Of a stretch of 64,000 bases of DNA, positions 36,781 through 50,285 are shown piece after piece. Each line of letters begins with the position of its first letter. The first letter of the stretch is position 1. Source of the stretch: Catonia carolina (lineage: Eukaryota > Arthropoda > Insecta > Hemiptera > Achilidae); the NCBI GenBank assembly GCA_035578175.1, contig JAQMRL010000010.1, positions 35,534,784-35,598,783 on the forward strand, written 5' to 3'. The notes beneath the pieces are model-generated. The model was not told the DNA's origin, made no database searches, and saw nothing but the letters and a program-made list of their open reading frames with translations. The position numbers and the translations under genes were made by a program.

Positions 36781-37710
36781 TATTAAAATCTGCAAGTAGG
36801 CTTGTTAATAAATACATTTCTGAAAATCAAATTTATATAAACGTAAATCAAGCTAGTTCTAAATTATTAACGTTAGTAATATTAATAAATGAAAATGAAA
36901 ATTTTGTTGTCACGCACTTAAGTGTTAACTATCTAAAACAAGGAATTTGTTTTAATTTCCATTCGTGATTAAAAAACAAAACTTGTCAAATATATTCCAT
37001 GTAATTGTCAAACTAACAACAAATATAAAGCAGAAAACTAAATTAAAAAAAGAAAAATCATAAGTTGTAACTCAAGGATGAGGTGTTAGGAAATTAGCGG
37101 AAAAAGTTTTTCCGCATAATTTAAGTGTTTTATTATATCATGGAAAATACATTATCCTTCTGTCTGCCACTTTGTCGTGTAACATGTTCAAATGTCTACT
37201 ACAAAAGAAAAAAATGGAACAGTGTTACGTGACTCTATGTCAACGTTTGCACGAGATTGCTTTTTCAAAAAGAATCAGGTACCTTGTTTTACACTATTAT
37301 TATTTGTTTATTTCATATTTATTGTCTCATATTTTTTAAATATTTTTCCTCTGAAAAATAAACTGTTGTAACATAATTTTTTTCACTTGGATAAATTCTT
37401 GATTTTAGGTAATTAAAATTTCTATTTGATGAAAGTTTCCCTCTTTTTTAATTCATAATTATGTCAAGATTCTTAGCTCCTGTGGCCGGTCTTAAACTTT
37501 TTAAACGCTAAATAGAATAACTGAATCGATTCTGGGACCTTTAACTTTAGAGTTGAACACACTAATAAGGTGGTCACCTGATCCCAGGAAACGATCCTGC
37601 TAGCTCTGCAGCTAAGGACACCGTTTACCTAACAGCATAGCCTACAATTAACCCTTTTCCACGATGATGGTAGATGACATCTCAATCGGAAGTTTACTGA
37701 TACTGTATGC

Positions 37711-38463
37711 CTGTAACTTGATGGCCTCCGGCAGAGGGGAGAAATATACGGATAGTAAAACCATTTCAGAAAACATTTCTAATTTTTTTTAAGTATCTAA
37801 AACTTGTCGGAATTACGTATTTTTATAAAACAAAGTATTTTGCATGTTTTTTGTTTCATTAAATTATTTCGAAAAACACACGTTTAATGAGATAATGACA
37901 TTATCTCAAAATTACACATTGTGTAATTTAGTCAAAGTTTATTTTTGAAGAAAAACTTATATTTTTTCAAATACATCGTCATTGAAAATTTTCTCTTTAT
38001 TCCGTTTCGTATATGGTTATCGTACAGTTATCTTTAAAGACCAAAAAGTTTCTCGCATGCTGACTTTTTTTATGTCGTGCTTCGCGATTTTACAAAATTT
38101 ATTTATGAAAATACCTTGTAATGTAAAAAGCAATGATTTTTTGTTACATTTTACTGCATCATAATTTTCCAGAATTATTGCAGAACAAACCTGCCAAATA
38201 TTTTGTTTATTTGTGAAATAGTTGTTGAACAATTATGTTGAATAAATACGGGTTTTTCTTCAAAAACGAAAATTTCACTAAATTATACATTATCTCATTA
38301 AGCGTGTGTTTTTCTAAATAATTTAATAGAAAAAAAACCATGCGAAATACTTTGTTTTATAAAAGTACGTCTTTTTCGACAAGTTTTTAAAAGAATATAA
38401 ATGTTTTCTGAAATTGTTTTACAATCCGCATATTGCTGCCCTCTGGAAGCCATCAAGTTACAG
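37711..38463. mobile_element. 753-bp long-TIR element (family T2)
   Basis: Inverted arms of about 230-250 bp: 37711-37960 against 38240-38463. The ends CTGTAACTTGATGG and CCATCAAGTTACAG match. Inward matches include TTTCAGAAAACATTT, TTATAAAACAAAGTATTT, AAATTATTT(C/A)GAAAAACACACG and TTAATGAGATAATG, with substitutions. The interior of about 280 bp has no recognised coding sequence. The arms are diverged, so it is an old insertion. Target duplication is unclear. Confidence 0.8.
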
Positions 38464-38910
38464 ACAGTACATTAAACATCCAATGGGCACTACTGTCACC
38501 AACAAAACTTTCTTGGGTTCAACAGTATATCTTTGAAGACCAATCAGAAAAATTTCATAATCGAAGAAGTTATTACAACATGGTTGGAAATTGGTCAATC
38601 AGCAATATCACATCAACGCTTATTTGCAAACACCAACAAAAAAATGAACACACTGCGGTTCACCAGAAACACTAACTTACCTAATTTTAGAGAACAACAT
38701 CAACTACTTCATAACCGTAGCAAAATATCAAACATTTTTAAAACATTGTTAATGAATTATTAAAACAATTGCAAGAACACCCGAAAATTTCTTATATTAG
38801 GTGATAGCGTTGGTCTGAATTATTATTTTCAATAATTATTCTATTTATTTTGATTGTTATTAATTGTAATCATTTATCTTTCTTTTTTAAATCTATAATC
38901 TGTGTACATT

Positions 38911-39174
38911 CCCATAACAGGCAGGTAGAGTATAAACTATTTGAACTCGATCTGCTAGTTTCAGGGTTACAAAAAATAGTTCTATTTCTTATCACATGGT
39001 CAGCAAATTATATGATTGAAACTTTTAAGAACGGAAGAGGTAAACCTGACATGCTAATAAGCATACTTTTCCACTTAGTGAGGAAGGGTGTTGTAAATCA
39101 TCTCACTCCTCGTTTTATTTAGTAAAGCCTTTAGAGGTTCAAACCAGCCTATCGGCTGATGACCTGAACAACAA
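38911..39174 (-). repeat. RepA interspersed repeat, copy 5 (internally deleted)
   Basis: A reverse-orientation copy with both ends present (CCCATAACAGGCAGG at 38911 and the GGTCATCAGCCGATAGG hairpin at 39174). About 120 bp of the middle is missing: the AAGAACGGAAGAGGTAAACC part joins directly to the CTGACATGCTAATAAGC part. It abuts a SINE-C copy at 39176. Confidence 0.83.
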
Positions 39175-39175
39175 T

Positions 39176-39385
39176 CTGTATATGTTGCAATCTGTTCAAT
39201 TAAGAACAATAAGCCACCCAATAACCCAATGAGATGACAAAGATATGACGTGTAAATGAGGTGCAGTCTTGTATAGATTCAGGCTGACCATTCGTGAGTC
39301 TATATGGTTAATTGAACCCCAACCATCGAAGTACTCGGGCAACCTCTAATTATTATTCAAATCCATATAAAAGTAATTTAAGAAA
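39176..39385 (-). repeat. SINE family S-C, 5'-truncated copy next to RepA
   Basis: The plus strand reads TGTATATGTTGCAATCTGTT, AACAATAAGCCACCCAATAA and CCAACCATCGAAGTACTCGG, the complement of the S-C body. It directly abuts RepA copy 5, in the same orientation. The head is missing. Confidence 0.78.
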
Positions 39386-42300
39386 TCTTTAAGAAATCAT
39401 TATTGAAGGCAGAAAAGTGGTAATGTTTTAACATTCTGCGTTATGTGAGAAAAGTTTAATAACAGGAATTACATACAGGTTATATATAAATAAATATATA
39501 GGTTATATGTAGTACGTAAATAAACGTAAATATACATACTTAACTTTTTTGAACATTATATTTAATTATGAAAAAAGCAAACAAATAACACCACTAATAT
39601 ATATGTCCATCTGTAACTAATAGCGAATTTCCATTACGTATTTTTAAAATAGTCATAAATTTTGAGCGCGCATTAGGCGGGATTTATTGCGTATTAAGCG
39701 AAAACAATATACACGTTTTACCTTATCAGTCAAGGGACTTCATGAAAACCGCATTTTAAGCAGAAAATCGTTTCAGCCGTGGGCATATTATACGGATACT
39801 ACTATATTTATTTTTTTTGTATTGCAGACAGTAAGAACCTCGTTGTTGATTCAAGTTTAGTTTAAAGATTACCGATCAAAAACCAGCTTCAAGCGGCCTA
39901 GTAATTGAATCGCATTTAAAATATATTAGTTACAAAAACAATACGAGTTGTTTTTAAAATTATTATTGAATTAGAAAACAAAAACTGTTTACATCTGGCG
40001 GTATTCTATCGTGAAATTTTATTACAATATAATTAAATTGAATAACTTTGATTTGGTATAATGTGTCAAAGTAGATTTTTGATAAAAATTTAATACTTTT
40101 AAAACAAGATTAAGAATGAAATTCCAAATTTTATTCCTTTGAAGTTATCGCTTATTTTTTTAAAAGTTAATGTAATATCTAAATGAGCATAAAACTGTTA
40201 ATTTCACGGGAATTAGGTCAGCCAGTTAAACATGTGTCAGGTGAGAATTGATAGGTTGTACGTTATAAAATACGGTTGTGCGTTTTTGAATTTGTGTGAG
40301 TATGTTCCTGTAACACGATGTTTTCTGTGTTTGGCCTCGTATGGAATCTTGCGTAAACAATACTAAACTGGCAACATCCCACCTAGACTATTATTCCACT
40401 AAGGTCAGATCGTGTTAGTTGTTTCTGATTGAACGCCAAAACCACACACATTTTCTTTTCTTAAAAAAGATAAAATAGATTGTAAAAATAGAGTTATTCG
40501 GTATTTTTTAAAAAATGATCATTCATCTAAAATAGAAGAAAGTATAGCCTACTGTATTTTTTTCTTTTGTATTTAGTAAAATTATGAAATATTTTAATTT
40601 TTCAACTGGAGTTATCTCTGTACTTTAATAACATGAGCTAAGAAGTAATTTCCAAAGCCAGGTTCAGTATTTCAGTTTACGTTTTAAGAACTCTGAAAAC
40701 TTGTGAGTTCATTATTCTCCTAGAGTAACAATTATCTACTTGTTTTTGAAGAATTAAAGTTTTCAAATTTTTTCGGTTAGGGTATGTTTTCAAAAGTGTT
40801 GAAATAATTACCGATATTCAATTACAATCAAAATTTAAATGGCTGTGATACTTCTTATATTCGCTAAATTTAAATGGTCGCTGGTTTTTTTAACAAGTTA
40901 CAAGTCTGAATTTAATTATTTATTTAAAACTTCTATTGTTCATTAATAAATAATAATTTAGGGCAAATTATATATTATTTTGTTCATAAATACATAAATA
41001 ATTAAACGGGCCCAGGCTGAGACATATAATAATAAAGATTTTAATGGTTAAGTGGATTAAAAGGGACAAAAAATATTTTTATCGCATTTTGTTAGCTTGA
41101 AATAATTTTTTCCCCTGTTTAGGAAATTCATAATTTGTTGGAAACAATCAGTGAATGTGATAACAAAATTTGGAAAAAAATAACATGATAAATAAACGTG
41201 AGTGGAGACATAGTCCAGTGACAGAACTCCGACGTGAATAGATAAGTATATCATTAAGTGCAGCATTTAGAACACTGTAATGGATAGTCAATTACAGTAC
41301 TACGTTAATTGATGAGGTCCCGGCTCCATCGACGTTTTAGACGTCTTATTGGATTGTTTGGGAGTGTCTGCGTAGCCAGATTTGAGATCAGTGGGTTTTG
41401 TTGGTCCACGGGTTACTTCCTAAATTTTGTAGAGTTTTAAGAAAACGTCATGTATGTAGGGTACGTTTAGGTCTGAGTGTAACGTTTTATTGGTTTCATA
41501 ATAGGGGCGTTAACTATCCTCCGTAAAAGCTTTGATTGGAAACGCTGAATTTTTACTAATACCGATGGTTTTGCACTGCAGTAAAGCTGACTGGCATAGC
41601 TCCATATTGGTCGAAGGTAGGAGCTGTAAATGGTTAATTTCGATGTAGTTGGTAACTTGGATTAGCGTGAAGAAGTCTGTACAACTGTTTGAACCTGCCC
41701 TGGAGTGCATTTCTCGTTTTATCCACGTGTACATTCCACATGAGCAATAAAACAATTAAAATGTTTTTTTAATAAAGTATTGTTAGAGTTATCTAAGGGG
41801 AAAGTGTTGTTCCAGAGTTCTCTAGCCGGTTTTTTAGAAGTGTAAATGTAAATAATAATAGTTACGGGTTATTTCCAAAAAATGGTTAGAAATATGGTGT
41901 ATAAATGGTTAGGTATAGTATAGGCCTATTTTTGTGACAACTACCTGAGAAGGGTAGGTGTATCTATAGTATAGTTAGTGTTTTTGTTATGGTGTGATTT
42001 TGTAATGTTTTCTATTATTTAATTTAACTTTTGTTAAGATTCATCCAGAACCCTACAGAAAAATTTTGTATTTTTAGTATTACATCAAGAATCTTTGTTC
42101 GTCTCGAAATTTCCGTAGCTTAGGTATGCAAGCGTTTGGTTTGGTCTTCAGTTAGTCTTGATCTGTCTTTGGCGAGTGAATTGTGTGCCGCGTAAGTTTA
42201 GAGTTACGTTTAGAGAAGGTCGAACCTCTACTGTGTATCGTATAATTGGTTGTACTCGTAAGTAGGATTCAGTTAAATTAAGTTGGAGATAATTTAGTAT

Positions 42301-42466
42301 TTAGTTAAGTTCATTTAATGTCATTAATTGATTTTAGTAGTTTTTTTATTTATTAAAAGTTTCTTGATTGTAGGAATCGCAATTTATTTTGTAGATTTAT
42401 GGAAGACTATTTTTTTTAAATTTATAGTTTGTAATAAAATCCTATTTGTTTGTTATTCTAAAGATA
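39386..42466. other. Intergenic DNA, nothing firmly recognised
   Basis: AT-rich. 41290-41480 and 42110-42290 are somewhat GT-richer and may be old LINE untranslated sequence, but no protein motif supports this. Confidence 0.45.
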
Positions 42467-42925
42467 GTTTTTTTGTCATCAGTCTCCCGACTGGTTTGAT
42501 GCAGTTCTCCAAGCTGTTCTATCTTGCGCAAGTCGTTTCATATCTACATACCTGTAACATCCTATATCTTTTATAATTTGCTTTATATATTCTAACCTTT
42601 GCCTCCCTCTAAAATTCACTCCCTCAATATTACCCTCCATTATTGATAGACCTGCATGTCTTAAGATATGCCCCACTAGCCTATCCCTTCTTCTGGTAAG
42701 ATGCTTACGTATACTTCTTTTTTCATTCACTCGCCTAAGAACCTCTAAATTACTTATCTTGTCCACTCACCTAATCTTTAACATTTTCCTATAACACCAC
42801 ATTTCAAAAGCTTTTATCCTCTTCCGTTCTACAGCCCCTATCACCCACGTTTCACTTCCGGATAATGCTACACTCCAAACATAGTATTTTAAGAAATTTT
42901 TTCCTAATCTGTAAATCAGTGTTTG
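42467..42925 (-). mobile_element. LINE 3' end, family L-A, copy 3
   Basis: A 95-codon open frame (42766-42479) reads MDKISNLEVLRRVNEKRS, HLTRRRDRLVGHILRHAG, GRQRLEYIKQI and CRYVDMKRLAQDRTAW. It is the same C-terminal domain as the 1875-2338 copy but better preserved. Upstream on the minus strand, GGAAGTGAAACGTGGGTGAT (GSETWVI) is also intact. It ends with the same GATGACAAAAAAA tail, making it the least decayed of three family members here. Confidence 0.82.
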
Positions 42926-45900
42926 TAGTCAGTAAACGATAGTTTGTTAATTATTTATTTTACGGTAAGTGACTCAGTATGTTGAACATCTGACTCTATG
43001 TGTTGGATCCGTAGTTAAGAAAAGTGGAAAATATCATTTGTTCTTACGGTTAATGGTTTATTAGTTGTATAAATTAACGTTGATGTATGTTATTATCACA
43101 AGAAAGCGTTTGACCTTTCACACTCACTCAGAAACGGCCTGGCACTAAAAGGGTTGCTATCGTTAAGTGTAAAGAATTATAAATTCGCATTTAGTATTCT
43201 TCAATAATTATTTCTTTTGGCTTACTTTTGTACTGTTAAAGAGATAGTATGCCACACAAACCTTTTAATTTATTTTCTTCATTGCCTCATCCAGGCTTCC
43301 ATTAGTGCGAATGCATACTCCCAGATACTATTATTGTACACTTTTTCATAGTTTCTGTATCTTAATCCATTGCTACTTCTTTCCGTTATCTCCTGAATCC
43401 CTTTATCTTTTTGTGACGTGCATGGTCTCACTTATAGAATGTCTATTGTTTAGTGTACTAAAACATTGTTTTGTTAGCCAAATTCATTTTTAATTTTAAT
43501 AAAAGTTTCCGTAAAAATTTATATATTTTCTGATCGCCTTTTTAGTTTTCCTTAACCAGTTCTTGCCTGTCTCGTAGCGTCTGTTGTCCATCCACTGTCC
43601 ATCAGAATATCTTTTTTCGAATTTCCTTGCTTCTTTTAGCTTCCCCTTCCTGGTTTTTTAAGGAACTTACTGTTGTACTAATAGTAAAAACTTTCGTTAA
43701 AATTAATGGACAAAACTCTATAATTATTTTATGATGCAGATTTTTCAGCAATTAATTTCATTTATAGCATTTTAATTGAGTTTATTGAAATTTCATTGTA
43801 TAATAAATTCACAAGGCAATCGATTTAGTAAGAGTTGGAAGTTATTTTCTTGCATTTTTCTTTATATTAAAATGCCAGAATAAACCGAGTTTATTACTTG
43901 CATTCTCAATCCTCCGCTGCAGCATGAAATTTTCAAAATTTTTGTTCTAATATAATTGTTGGTGTTGCTGTTGTTATAAAAGTTGGCAACTAGAAATGTC
44001 TTTATTATTATCAGTGGTTTATACTAGAACGAAATGCCATGATGTTCGAATACCCGGACGAATATGAAGCTAGATAAAGTAAATTGTTGGCATCGCTTTC
44101 TTTTCTTCCATGTGTCTAAGATAGGTATAAAAGTATTACTCTGTACACCTGTCACTAAAAAATATTTTCATAAGTATTAAAAATAAACTTCTTTCATAAT
44201 TTTTGAATTTTAAATTTATTTCCAATAGATTTACATTTTAAAATTTAATAGCTGTGTTTTTTGAAAAGTTACAGAAAACAATGTTGCGTAAAAAGCAAAT
44301 AAGTTTCGTGCCAATATGTAATTAATGTAAAGGAATTTAAGTCTTTGAATTTTAACTCAACAACTGTTCAGTTTATAGGTAAAAACAACGAAAAATATTA
44401 TTTTTTTTACCATCAGTCATAAAATTTGAACACAGCACCCTTGTTGTAATAATTTTGGCTTCCACTCAAGGAAATCCATCATCAGTTGAAAACGGTAACG
44501 GTAGTACTCATGTGTAGGCCTTTAAAAGATATCTGTATTTTTATAAACCACAAATACTAATACTGAACATCTCAGACATGGCTTTTCTATGTCTGATTCG
44601 TTTATTTATTTAAGTTAAGGATGAAAACCAGTAGAGTGACACAAGTTTTTGTTTAATTACAAAATAAATAAATGTATTTTTTATTATTTTATTTTTTATT
44701 TTCTTAACCTATTTAAATGTTTTAACTGTGGTACCTTTGATCTGATGTTTTTATTTAAATACTTAAAAAATGGTATTGTAATTTTTTTATTTTGGATACA
44801 GTAATGGTACTCGAAGTGGAACACTTCCGTATGGGATATTAAAAGTTATTTAACGAGGAGTGAGGTATTTTGTTTCCAAGAGAAGATGTATCTTTAGTTG
44901 ATTTCTCGTTCAGAATGCAGTACGGGGAGTCCATAAGCAATGCATTTCATATGGGAGTTTGAGCGCTCCTACACTAACTAAAAATATCGACTCCGCGCCA
45001 CAACACAAAGTACCTTTACCACAAAGTACCAAATTTACCATTAGACAAAGTACGCATAACCATTATGATTGGCAACGTCCGTATAGGATATGGCAGAAGA
45101 AGAATGAGAAACAATATAGCTCATGCTTAATTTGCTTTTTTGTTGATTTGTTTCCATTTCCATTTTGTTTTGAAGGTATAAATGTTTCTGTCTGTTTTCC
45201 AAATTGATCGTATTAACGCTAATATTTACTCGGTTATCTGATCGGGATTATCGACGCCCTACTCTATGTGTATTCTAGATGAAGAAAATACAGCCCCTCA
45301 ATCTATGTAAAGAAAACACTTTCCAACAAAAGTCTGAATTTATAAATTATCTTAGTTTTAAAATTTAAGAACATTTAACAAAAATTTTGCAAACATTTAG
45401 AAACCCATGAATTTTTGCATACCTAATAATATTTCACAATTTTTTCATTATTTTAAGTGTTCCAAAGTAATTCCAATATTTTAAAATCTACGCGATATTT
45501 AAATAAAGCTATTAAATTTTAGTAAAGATTTTACTCTGTCGTACGAAATTAAATGAGCTGTACATTTTTTTATTATGTTACTTTATGTTGTCAAGTACTA
45601 AGGAAACAGTAGTAAACGTTTATGTTATTGGTTGGAAAATTTATGTGGAAAAATACTTCATTTTAATAAGACTATTCATGTCCGTCAGTCATCGATACTA
45701 AATGCAAATGACATTATTGAAATAATTATGCAATTTCTTAAGACGAAATAAGAAATATAATTCTAGTAAATGACAATTTTGACAAGGAGTAACAATTCCA
45801 CATGAACAGCTTCTGTGATGTAACAACCGTCGCAAATTTATTCTGACTGATGTGTCAACAATACTAAAAAATATTATTGTCATATTTTACTCGTTTATTT

Positions 45901-46187
45901 CATTTTTTTAAGTAATTCGTCCAAGAGTTTATACTTTATTGCTCGCCTACAGTGTAGACTGCTCTAAAATAAGTGGTCAAAAACGTAATTGCCATATTTG
46001 TGAAACGGAAAATTTATCAGTTTATCAAAATAATTAGATTTTATTGTTAAATTCAAGTTTTTATTTTTTTATCCAATATTTTATATTTTTTCAGATAGAG
46101 TTTACATCCACCGACGCTGAGATCTACGAACACTAAATCGACAAGAAGTAAGCGCATACTTTGCTTAGATAATGTTCCACTTCTATT
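42926..46187. other. Intergenic DNA, nothing firmly recognised
   Basis: Includes a small CACAAAGTACC direct repeat at 45001-45030 inside an 82-codon ORF of low complexity. No gene was recognised. Confidence 0.45.
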
Positions 46188-46342
46188 ACCCGTGGTGTAG
46201 TGGTCAGCGCAACCGACCTACTCCAGGGATCCCGGGTTCAATTCCCGGTTAGATCTGGCTGTTTTCATTACTGATTTACTGTACCACTCTTCTAATATCA
46301 TTCTCCAAATTGCAACATTCGGACGTAAAACTAAAAAAAAAA
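46188..46342 (+). repeat. tRNA-derived SINE, family S-B
   Basis: CCCGTGGTGTAGTGGTCAGC is an A-box-type head and CCCGGGTTCAATTCCCGG a B-box. The body is TAGATCTGGCTGTTTTCATT..., then CATTCGGACGTAAAACT and an A-run of about 12. It closely resembles a tRNA at the 5' end but lacks a proper 3' acceptor, so it is called a SINE rather than a tRNA gene. Confidence 0.82.
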
Positions 46343-46544
46343 AATACAGGAATTACTAAGAAATAAACTGTCAACAGCTCTCGTATCGAGGCAGAAAAGA
46401 AACAAAAAGGGAAGTCGCTGGTCTATTACAGGAAATTTAAAGGATACGGCTGTAGGAAAAAACCACTTTGAATTTCTTGTAGGCTAAAACTTTACAACTT
46501 ACTTCCGGAGAATATTTGAGAAAATATTGTGTTGTGTGTGTGTG

Positions 46545-46924
46545 TGTTTAGGTCAACAGCCGAAAGGCTGGTTTGAACCTCTAGAGGTTTACTTAGTAAA
46601 AACGAAAAGTTAGGTGGTTTGCTATTGCCTTCCTCACTTAGTTGAAAGAGTATGCTTATCAGAATGCCAGGCCCTCCAAAAATCACCCACTTTCCACCCT
46701 CCAAATGACACCTTCACTTCATTTACCACAGGGTCTGGCTGTGTTGTGAAATTCATTACTCTCGGAGGAGATAACTCTGATTAGTGTCTTTTACACCTCT
46801 ATTCTTAAATAGTTCAGTCACATAATTGGCTGACTATGTGATAAGAAACAGAACTATTTTTTTGTAGCCCTGAAACCAACAGATCGAGTGCAATTAATGT
46901 AACACTCCATCTGCCCGTTATGGG
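46545..46924 (+). repeat. RepA interspersed repeat, copy 6
   Basis: Begins at the end of a (GT)n run with GTTTAGGTCAACAGCCGAAA and ends CTGCCCGTTATGGGC. The usual TCTACCTCTTCTGTTCTTAA block is shortened here to CCTCTATTCTTAA. Confidence 0.85.
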
Positions 46925-49184
46925 CAAAATCTTATTGGTCAAATTTCAGCCTAATCGGTTCAGTAGTTTCTTTTCGAATGAGTACGAAAACAAACACAAA
47001 CAGAGGCTACCTACTATACTATTAACTACGAAATCGCGAGCTTCCTAGTAAACCATGCCATGCACGTGGCTTTAAAATAATTGCTTCACTCAGTCAGTTC
47101 AATGCAAACATGACATACACAACGTTTCGTGACATTTGTGGGTAGTTTTTTGTAAGTCATTTTCGTTTTAAAAGTTTGTTTATTTTACAGGCCTACCTAG
47201 AAATTATTAGGGAAAATATTTCAACAAATTACTTCATCTAAGGTAGACATTTCACTTGTTTTATTGAGGTTTACTTTGGGTCTTACTTTAAATTATTTTA
47301 AGGTTTATTATAGGCCTACTGGGTTTTATTTATTCACTAATATTATGTTATTAGAATCGTCTTACTCTTTATAAGTCAAAAGAAAAAGTACTGGTATGTA
47401 GAGATAATTTTATCCCATGGATACCACAACCTAACATATTTTTTATACAGTCATGAAGTTTGTTGATAATGAGAAATGCAAATGGCACGCTCCAATGAGC
47501 CAGCAACCTCAGTTAAAAAAATGAATAAATCTCTGAGTTAAAAAAAATTAAGTGTTTAAATTTCATTTTTTCCTGCTTATTATTAAAATATTCAACAAAA
47601 ACAAAACTGATGATTTCATATAAAAAACGTTAGTAACCTTCAAAGCTTGTACTACTACTGATTTTTTAAAATTTTCTGTTACTTCTTCTTCTTTATCAGC
47701 CCATCATTATCCAGTATTGGATTTAAGTCTTTCTGTTTGGCTCTACATTTCCCTCCAAATTGTAGCAAACTAGTATAAAGAAAACTACTACTATTCAAAT
47801 ACGCTATTATTTTTAATTCATTATTGTTTTTTTGTTTATTGTTTCATGTAAGTCCCGTAATCTTATTTATGAATAACATATTACTCGTTTTTGGTATTGT
47901 ACTTAATTGGTATGCAAGTTGTACTGTATGTGGCAGATCAAAGGTCTAATGTTTATAAAACTGGCTTGTACACGATCAATCTTTAATTAAATGAAACGTC
48001 CAGGCCAGTACTAACGTTTTTATACCACGGGCATTGAGATCGGGCATAAACGTACTATGTTAACAGTAATAAAATAAATTGTAAAAAACCTATAAAACAA
48101 TAATAACTTAAAATGAAATCGTAAAATTGTAATAATTTTGAACCGTTAAAATATTTTAACAGTTTGCATTACAGTTATTTGATGTATGAGTAATTTTATT
48201 ACATAAACCATTTTTTGAGATATTGCCACAAGAACTTATGAAGTAGTGTTAAAATACAAGATTGTAAATTGAAAAGAAGGGTTAAAGGGGAAGAGCATTC
48301 GATTACCGCATAGTTCATTTCGATGCACATGACCGATCCGTGGCAATTTGCCAAACAATGCATTATGCGTTTACATATATGACTATCATCCGGTCGGTTG
48401 ATTCCGCCTTTCAGTTCCCTTATCAGCGTTTAGTACTTAAATTGTTTGTCGTTTCTTTTTCTACTTCTCGTGATTATGTATTGTTAGAACTGACTGATTT
48501 ATTCTTTTCGGTTTAATCAAAAATATTGAAGGACTTCTAAATAATCTTCATTACAACACTAATATATCAATTTCTTCTATGATCAATTCATGTATAGAAT
48601 CACTGAGCCTACTACAAGTTGGTTTACGAACTAAAAAGATTGATGTTTATTTTACAATTTTAAGATTATTCGAGATTTAACCTTCTTCTTCTTCTTCTTG
48701 ATGTACTTTGTCCTTTCTGAACGTTTATAACTATATCAGCAATTACACTTTGTTGGCAGCTAGTCCATTTTAAAAGTAAATTTGTATCTTTAGCATACCA
48801 GTCCAGTGGGGTTTTATCCTTGATGTTTCTTTTGACATGGATTACCTATTATCTTTCCTTGCACGATATTTTGCAATAATCTTTATTTCTAACCTCTCAT
48901 CTCGCGTCTAAAATATTTTTCTTAATCGTTTCCATAATATCAAATATTGTATTGTACGTAAACGTTGGAGTATTTCGGAGCTGCAAATTTTGATTTTTAA
49001 AAACTGTAATTTAATTTAATATTTAAAAACACTTCTGATTTTCTTTCGGTGGTGCAGTTTATTTTTCAAAAACTAAGGTCCCAGTTTATTTTTCCAACGA
49101 TTGATTATTTCACCTTCAGAATGTCACTGAAATATTTAGAAAACTGTCAAACTAATCACTGATGACGTTAACAGTTGATGCGAT
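46925..49184. other. Intergenic DNA with probable old LINE ends
   Basis: GAA/TTC tracts at 47682-47693 and 48681-48700 mark possible minus-strand LINE tails. 46935-47030 (TTTCAGCCTAATCGGTTCAG...) reads like the end of an unknown dispersed element. No host gene was seen. Confidence 0.45.
48680..49000 (-). mobile_element. Possible LINE 3' end with (GAA)n tail
   Basis: On the minus strand a weak RT-like ending (ADIVINVQKGQS) precedes an AAGAAGAAGAAGAAGAAGG tract at 48681-48700, the same tail type as at 36758. Upstream similarity is poor. The assignment rests on the tail and a short peptide and is tentative. A similar GAA tract lies near 47680-47695 on the minus strand. Confidence 0.35.
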
Positions 49185-49592
49185 TGTTGTTGTTTAGGTC
49201 ATCAGTCGAAAGCCTGGTTTGAACCTCTACAGGCTTTATTAAGTAAAACAAAGAGTGAGGTGGTTTATCAATGCCTTCCTTATTGAGTGTAAAAGTATGC
49301 TTATCAGCATGCTACCCCCTCGAAAAAGCATCTACTTTGCACCCCTGAAAATGACATCTTCACTTTATTTACCACAGGATCTGGTTGTATCATGAAATTA
49401 ATTACTCTAAAAGGAGATAACACTGACTAGTGTCTTTAACACCCCTACCTTTTCTGTTCTGAAATGCTTTAGTCATATATAACTGGCTGACCATGTAATA
49501 AGAAACAGAACTATTTTTTGTAGCCCTGGAACTAGCAGATCGATGGAAAATAATTATTATAATTAATAAATACTCCACCTGCCTGTTATGGG
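49185..49592 (+). repeat. RepA interspersed repeat, copy 7
   Basis: Full-length copy from TTGTTGTTTAGGTCATCAGTC to CCTGCCTGTTATGGG, with all internal family blocks present. Insertion of ATTATTATAATTAATA just before the 3' end is local AT noise. Confidence 0.86.
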
Positions 49593-50285
49593 TATTTGAT
49601 GTAATTATAAATACACTAAAAAAATTAGTATATGTGTTCAAATTTATAAATTTTATTTATTTATCCTGACAGTTGTTTTATCAATTTTACTATTGAACGT
49701 CAAAAAATGCATTAATTTTCTGTTTGCATCATAGCATATCAATCAATTTTATTATAAGAACATAAAATACATCAGTCATATTATCGTATTTTTTAAATTT
49801 AATATACTAGTTCGTTGTTTATCGAATGATTTGATTAATGAAAACAATTAATTGATTTATAGATTGTAGAACGCGGAAATAAATCTGTTCTTTTACAATA
49901 TTACAGTCAATTCTAGTAGCTAAACGCATTATGAATAACGCTGATATTGAATCATTACGTTAATACGTTGGTAAAAATAAAATTTAATACAAAGAACATA
50001 ATTTATTTTTTGTTTGTAAACTACATTTTTTTTATTTAACAGAATACAATTTACAATGTATCCGCGCAGCGACATTGAACAAATAGTTTAACGAATGGAA
50101 ATAATTTGTTAGAAGAGCACCCAGCGACACATTTTCTTTACTAAGCAATAAATGATAATAGGATTGAATGTTTAAAGGATTTGGTACGTTTACTATCTTT
50201 TATTTTATGCTGAATTATTTAAACATTAATTTTATAAAGTTTGAGACAAAATTTACCCATAATAAAAAAATAAAAAAGCATACTA

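Noticed and set aside
46188..46262. tRNA gene candidate
   Set aside because: Good box-like sequences, but no acceptor stem pairing. The downstream body and A-tail show it is a SINE.
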